From: an uncultured Gammaproteobacteria bacterium
Lineage (GTDB): Bacteria; Pseudomonadota; Gammaproteobacteria; Rariloculales; Rariloculaceae
Assembly: GCA_946887385.1 (NCBI GenBank)
Contig: CAMPKU010000181.1
Span: 1-9,403, forward strand
DNA: 9,403 bases
Direction: 5' to 3'
The notes below the pieces were generated by a model that made no database searches, was not told the DNA's origin, and saw only the letters and a program-made list of their open reading frames with translations. The position numbers and the translations under genes are program-made. Below are positions 6,132 to 9,403 of this stretch, in pieces (within the stretch, counting starts at the first letter, position 1; the number at the start of each line of letters is the position of its first letter).

Positions 6132-7072
6132 AAAATTTATCGTTTCTTGCCTTGATAGCCGCGCTGGTGCTGCTCGTAACCACGCGCGCCGCGTACATCG
6201 TCGATCAAGCCGAGCAAGTGATCCTCGTGCAATTCGGCGAGCCGATCGGCGGCATCGTCACGGAGCCCGGCTTGCACTGGCGTCTGCCGTTCATCCAAGA
6301 GGTTCGCCGCTTCGACAAGCGCATGCTCGACTGGGACGGCGACGTTAGCCAAATTCCCACGCTGGGCCGCGAATTCATCATCGTGGACACCACGGCGCGC
6401 TGGCGCATCGCCGACCCGCTCCAGTTTCTGCGTTCCGTGCGCGACGAAACCGGCGCACGCACGCGACTCGACGACATCCTGGACTCCGCCACGCGCGACG
6501 TGGTCTCCGGCACCGAGCTCGAGGAGATCGTGCGCTCGGCGGACTGGGACGTCGACGTCTCGCAGCTCGCCGAAGAAGACGCGGCCGCGCTGGAACAAAC
6601 GGACCTCGAGCGGCCGAACCTGGGCCGCGAGCAGCTCGAGCGCGACATGCTCACTGCAGCCACGCGTCAAATGCCGTCGCTCGGTATCGAGCTCGTGGAC
6701 GTGCGGATCAAACGGATCAACTACATCGACTCCGTCCGCGACCAAGTGGAAAGCCGCATGATCTCGGAACGGCAAAGCATTGCGGCGCGCTTTCGCTCCG
6801 AAGGCGAGGGCCGGAGCCAGGAGATCTTGGGCAACATGGAACGCGAGCTGCGCCGCATCAGCTCCGAAGCCGAGCGGCAAGCGCAAGAGATCATCGGCCG
6901 CGCAGACGCGGAAGCCACGCGGATCTACGGCGCCGCGTACGGCGAAGACCCGGCGTTTTACACTTTCTCGAAAACGCTCGAAAGCTATTCCACGCTCGGT
7001 GCGAACACCACGCTCATGATCGATGCGGAGTCCGACTTCTTCCGCTTTCTCGAATCCACGACGAGCCCGTAG
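6128..7072 (+). CDS. hflC: HflC-like SPFH membrane protein (FtsH modulator subunit)
   Basis: This 314-residue protein begins with a TM helix or uncleaved anchor (residues 4-23), followed by the SPFH domain AYIVDQAEQVILVQFGEPI. Hallmarks are EPGLHWRLPFIQ (46-57), DTTARWRIADPLQF (87-100), GIELVDVRIKRINY (186-199) and the highly conserved coiled coil MISERQSIAARFRSEGEG (211-228), ending near ADAEATRIYGAAY (260-271) and SDFFRFL. An acidic linker (about 138-175) separates the two SPFH halves; E. coli HflC also has an insertion there. It is the partner of HflK. The start overlaps the hflK stop by 4 nt. No clear Shine-Dalgarno precedes it, but the first codons are unusually A/T-rich for this genome (ATGAAAAATTTATCG). 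Coupling and an unstructured start probably drive its translation. Confidence 0.92.
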   Translation: MKNLSFLALIAALVLLVTTRAAYIVDQAEQVILVQFGEPIGGIVTEPGLHWRLPFIQEVRRFDKRMLDWDGDVSQIPTLGREFIIVDTTARWRIADPLQFLRSVRDETGARTRLDDILDSATRDVVSGTELEEIVRSADWDVDVSQLAEEDAAALEQTDLERPNLGREQLERDMLTAATRQMPSLGIELVDVRIKRINYIDSVRDQVESRMISERQSIAARFRSEGEGRSQEILGNMERELRRISSEAERQAQEIIGRADAEATRIYGAAYGEDPAFYTFSKTLESYSTLGANTTLMIDAESDFFRFLESTTSP

Positions 7073-7082
7073 CTCGAGTCCA

Positions 7083-7715
7083 TCAAGGGGCGAAGCAGCG
7101 CCCCGGCGTGGCTTTGAGGCGGTCCAGGAAGAAGTCCGCGAACGGGAACGGGCCGAGGCTCGAGAACATGACTCGGCCGCTGAGGCGCTCGTTCGGCTCG
7201 TCGACGTCGGCCGACGTAACCTCGAAGCCCTGCACGAGACTGACGCCGTCGAGAAAGTCGTACAGGGTGGCGTTCAATTCGAAGCGCCTGGCGGCATCCA
7301 AAGAACCGTTCCTCGCGACCCACAAGTCTTCGATGCTGAAGATGTCCACCGGCTTGTCGTCGCCGGCTCGCACTCGCTCGTCGCTAATAGAGACTCGGTC
7401 GAAGCCGTCGCCCCCGGGAATCCAGAAACCCCTGACGAAGTCGGGGTCTCCCGAGCCGTAGGTTCGTGAATTGCCGGAACCGGCCGAGGCGTGCCAGGGG
7501 ACCGTTAGATCGACGAGCAAACGGCCCGAAATGCGGTCCCCCACGCCGTACTCGGGCGCGTCGCTGACGGCGGAGATCGTGCCTTGGTATTCGATGACCA
7601 GCGAATTGGCGGGAATCGGATAGTCGGCGGGGAGCGGCTCCGCCACAAAGCCATCGGCGTAGGCGGCGGTCAGCGGTAGGGCAAATAGAAGCGGCAGGGA
7701 TTGCAGTGCTCGCAT
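7083..7715 (-). CDS. Secreted protein of unknown function
   Basis: I do not recognise a defined family for this 210-residue protein. Residues 1-20 are a plausible signal peptide (MRALQSLPLLFALPLTAAYA|DG). The mature part has many short alternating hydrophobic stretches, suggesting a beta-rich fold. LVIEYQGTISAVSDAPEYGV followed by GDRISGRLLVDL (about 39-70) has the rhythm of the beta-sandwich modules found in PEP-CTERM secreted proteins (TGTI...GD..SG...D). No PEP-CTERM anchor or C-terminal TM is present, and that resemblance is an impression only. The single cysteine (207) is near the C-terminus (GRCFAP). The ATG at 7715 has GGGAGG (7720-7725) 4 nt upstream; an in-frame GTG at 7736 would add seven residues. 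Its stop lies 10 nt from the hflC stop, convergent, and it diverges from the VOC gene. Confidence 0.72.
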   Translation of the reverse strand: MRALQSLPLLFALPLTAAYADGFVAEPLPADYPIPANSLVIEYQGTISAVSDAPEYGVGDRISGRLLVDLTVPWHASAGSGNSRTYGSGDPDFVRGFWIPGGDGFDRVSISDERVRAGDDKPVDIFSIEDLWVARNGSLDAARRFELNATLYDFLDGVSLVQGFEVTSADVDEPNERLSGRVMFSSLGPFPFADFFLDRLKATPGRCFAP

Positions 7716-7719
7716 GGTG

Positions 7720-7725
7720 CCTCCC
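7720..7725 (-). promoter_or_regulatory. Ribosome binding site of the unknown secreted protein gene
   Basis: GGGAGG lies 4 nt before the ATG at 7715. The spacing is short but the match is strong. It would fall inside the coding region if the GTG at 7736 were used, so it supports the shorter form. Confidence 0.55.
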
Positions 7726-7746
7726 AGGTTCCTCACACAACACGAA

Positions 7747-7800
7747 CGCCCGGCAAATCATGCAAGACATGTGCCGCGACGCGCTTCTCGACGCCGGGCG
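7747..7800. repeat. Imperfectly placed inverted repeat in the divergent gap
   Basis: CGCCCGGC (7747-7754) and GCCGGGCG (7793-7800) are exact reverse complements separated by 38 nt. They lie in the 176-nt gap between the unknown secreted protein and the VOC gene. A second small hairpin, TCCGG (7845-7849) with CCGGA (7857-7861), lies just ahead of the VOC ribosome binding site. In sequence this GC-rich such pairs arise easily by chance, and no clear promoter boxes were found in the gap. Confidence 0.3.
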
Positions 7801-7879
7801 GCGCGAGCACAGGGCGCACGCGTTTGCCTTACCATCTAGCGACATCCGGCGAAGGTCCGGACACATCGCATACCAACCC

Positions 7880-7884
7880 GGGAG
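7880..7884 (+). promoter_or_regulatory. Ribosome binding site of the exported VOC gene
   Basis: GGGAG stands 7 nt before the ATG at 7892. It fixes the start at the signal peptide and argues against the longer frame open from 7706. Confidence 0.75.
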
Positions 7885-7891
7885 CAAGACA

Positions 7892-8380
7892 ATGCGACGA
7901 TCGATCTCGGCGATTCTGGCGGTTTCGGCCATGGCCATGGCCTGCGCGATGCACGCTCGGGCCGAAGTCACCGTGATGGCGGTTCGGCTCGGCGCCGACG
8001 ACGTCGTCGCCTTGGCCAAGTTCTACGAAACGGCATTTGGACTGAAAGAAATCGACCGCGTCGGCAATCCGCCGACGGAGATCATCATGCGCTACGGCGC
8101 AACGGTCGCCGAAGCTAAAGCCGGCAACTCGCCCGAGTTCCTGCTGCAGGAACGCGAGGCCGGCGCCGCCAAGGATTCGATGATGCACGCGATTTTCCGT
8201 GCATCCGACATCGCCGCCGCGGTCGCCGCAGCGAAAGCCGCGGGCGCCAAAATGGACGCCGACGTGACCACCGTGCCGATCGGCGGCGCGCCGATCAAGA
8301 TTGCGATGCTCGTGGATCCCGACGGCAACGCCATCGAGATCATGGAATTGCCGAACGGGCTGGACCACCTGCCGCATTGA
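7892..8380 (+). CDS. Exported VOC-family (glyoxalase/dioxygenase fold) protein
   Basis: This 162-residue protein has a signal peptide at residues 1-24 (MRRS, hydrophobic ISAILAVSAMAMACA, cleavage at ARA|E) and a single VOC module of two beta-alpha-beta-beta-beta repeats. The first repeat contains LAKFYETAFGLKEI (41-54). The second contains MMHAIFRASDIAAAVAAAKA (97-116) and VDPDGNAIEIMEL (141-153). VOC enzymes usually bind a divalent metal with four side chains. His 99 and Glu 149 sit at two of those places, but the first-strand ligand position is occupied by Ala 30 or a neighbour, so metal binding may be altered or absent. Members include glyoxalases, extradiol dioxygenases and drug-binding proteins, and the substrate cannot be assigned. 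The ATG at 7892 has GGGAG (7880-7884) 7 nt upstream. The open frame reaching back to 7706 lacks family sequence. The mature chain has no cysteine. Confidence 0.87.
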   Translation: MRRSISAILAVSAMAMACAMHARAEVTVMAVRLGADDVVALAKFYETAFGLKEIDRVGNPPTEIIMRYGATVAEAKAGNSPEFLLQEREAGAAKDSMMHAIFRASDIAAAVAAAKAAGAKMDADVTTVPIGGAPIKIAMLVDPDGNAIEIMELPNGLDHLPH

Positions 8381-8419
8381 CGAGCGGCGACTATCTACCT
8401 GGCTGACGGGCGGCAGTGT

Positions 8420-9403
8420 CTACCCGTCGGCGCGGCCGCGCATCCATTGCACGATCTCCGCCAGCTTCGGCCGGTTGCCCGTGCGCAGAATGCCGGCCCG
8501 GAAGATGCGGCCCGCCGACCAAAGCACGAGCAGCGCAGTCGCAATCATGAACACCGTGGCCCCGATCAGCTCGAGCAGCGGCGGATCGGCCGCGGCCCGG
8601 TTCATCATCGTGAACGGCGTGTAGAGCGGTATCCAGGTCATGATCGTCGCCAACGCGCCGTGCGGGTCGCGATTGATGAAAACCATGGTGAGCAGCGGCA
8701 CGAACATGATCATCATCATCGGACCTTGAAGGTTCTGCGCCTCCTTCAAGTCGTTGCAGAGCGCGCCCATCGAGAGAAACAGCCCGGCGTAAATCAGATA
8801 GCCGAACAGGAAACAGAGCAGGAACATCGGCACGAGACCCGCGGCCGCGACCGCGTCGAGCGCTTGCCCGATGACCTCGGCGCCGGCGCCCTGATAGAGC
8901 TCGAGGCCGGCAAAGGCCGTTGCGAGCCAGGTGGCGACCATCGTGAGGCCGATCGCGGCAATACCCATGAGCTTGCCCATCATGATCTCGGCGGGCGTCA
9001 CCGAGGAAAGCAGCACCTCGGCGATCCGGTTCGACTTCTCCTCGATCGTGTTGTTGAGCAGCATCTGCATGACGGAAAAGATCGAGATCCACAGCAGATA
9101 AACGAACCCGATCGGCGCGGCGCGAACGATGCGATCCGCAACGCTCACGGTTTCCTCGCCCTCGGCTTTGCCGGGATCGAACGCGCCGACGCGGACGCGC
9201 ACGGCCTCGATCTCGCGCACCGTGGCGGCTTCGACGCCGCGCCCGACGTAGAGACGGCGCCTAACCTCGGCGTTCAACGCCTCGCGGATGAGGCTGGGCA
9301 AGTTGTCGACGGTCAAATTCGTCGACCAGTATTGAACCGTTGGCTCGGCCACGCCGCCGCCGCCGCGCACGGCCTCGTCCAAAGCGTCTGCCTCGATCAA
9401 CAA
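8420..9403 (-). CDS. ABC-2 type transporter permease, NatB-like (5'-truncated by window edge)
   Basis: The visible 327 residues are the C-terminal part of an ABC-2 family exporter permease (Pfam ABC2_membrane_3, COG1668). The N-terminus with TM1 lies beyond the right edge, and the TTG codons at the edge are almost certainly internal. An extracytoplasmic region (visible residues 1-94) leads to TM helices at about 95-116, 141-166, 188-214, 227-245, roughly 250-268, and 277-299. The diagnostic motif is NNTIEEKSNRIAEVLLSSVTPAEIMMGKLMG (118-147, quoted here as two joined parts: NNTIEEKSNRIAEVLLSS and VTPAEIMMGKLMG). It corresponds to the family's conserved EEKsxRixEvLLxSv-PxxxmxGKxxG. SMGALCNDLKEAQN (211-224) is the second family signature. 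A NatA-like ATPase is expected nearby, probably upstream on this strand. NatB-type systems export sodium or other small molecules, but the substrate here is unknown. The stop is TAG at 8420-8422, convergent with the VOC gene 39 nt away. Confidence 0.92.
   Translation of the reverse strand: MLIEADALDEAVRGGGGVAEPTVQYWSTNLTVDNLPSLIREALNAEVRRRLYVGRGVEAATVREIEAVRVRVGAFDPGKAEGEETVSVADRIVRAAPIGFVYLLWISIFSVMQMLLNNTIEEKSNRIAEVLLSSVTPAEIMMGKLMGIAAIGLTMVATWLATAFAGLELYQGAGAEVIGQALDAVAAAGLVPMFLLCFLFGYLIYAGLFLSMGALCNDLKEAQNLQGPMMMIMFVPLLTMVFINRDPHGALATIMTWIPLYTPFTMMNRAAADPPLLELIGATVFMIATALLVLWSAGRIFRAGILRTGNRPKLAEIVQWMRGRADG

Noticed and set aside
7747..7800. Inverted repeat as a terminator or riboswitch
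   Set aside because: The 38-nt loop, absence of a T-run and position between divergent genes do not fit a terminator, and no riboswitch core is recognisable.
7706..7891. N-terminal extension of the VOC gene back to 7706
   Set aside because: It has no family similarity, it would bury the signal peptide internally, and a good ribosome binding site sits just before the ATG at 7892.
1..9403. Frequent short GC-rich repeats such as CGCTCGGC and GCGCGCG
   Set aside because: They fall in coding frames as common codon pairs (for example Leu-Gly) and have no regular spacing, so they are not a CRISPR array or a REP family.

Overview
The window is about two-thirds G+C, densely coded, and carries no mobile element, RNA gene or CRISPR array that I can recognise. 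The protein families (MacB/LolC-type exporter, HflK/HflC, exported NTF2-like and VOC proteins) and the Sec signal peptides indicate a Gram-negative bacterium. A high-GC proteobacterium, probably an environmental gammaproteobacterium, is the best guess; the exact lineage cannot be read from the sequence.

Layout from left to right. (1) Positions 1-2864, plus strand: an ABC exporter operon with the 3' part of a MacB/LolD-type ATPase followed by two paralogous MacB-type permeases, overlapping or nearly touching. A periplasmic adaptor gene probably lies upstream, outside the window. (2) 2890-3591, plus: an NADP-binding protein of the F420-reductase-like family with a signal peptide, only 25 nt after the permease and possibly co-transcribed. 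(3) 3605-4944, minus: a two-gene unit, an exported short-chain dehydrogenase followed by an exported NTF2/DUF4440 protein. The stop of the first overlaps the start of the second. (4) 5070-7072, plus: hflK-hflC, overlapping by ATGA and divergent from the dehydrogenase across a 125-nt gap. (5) 7083-7715, minus: an unrecognised secreted protein. (6) 7892-8380, plus: an exported VOC/glyoxalase-fold protein. (7) 8420-9403, minus: the C-terminal part of an ABC-2 (NatB-type) permease that runs off the right edge.

Almost every product is predicted to sit in or beyond the inner membrane. The least ordinary aspect is that three folds normally found in the cytoplasm (F420-reductase-like Rossmann, SDR Rossmann, VOC) each carry a signal-peptide-like N-terminus joined directly to the first strand of the fold. 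Cysteine content agrees with export: the predicted mature NADP-binding, NTF2-like and VOC proteins have none, and the dehydrogenase has exactly two, seven residues apart in a loop, as expected for a disulfide. I see no textbook defence or mobile system. The candidate for something undescribed is a set of envelope-located, nucleotide-binding or small-molecule enzymes next to hflKC and two export systems. That functional link is inference.
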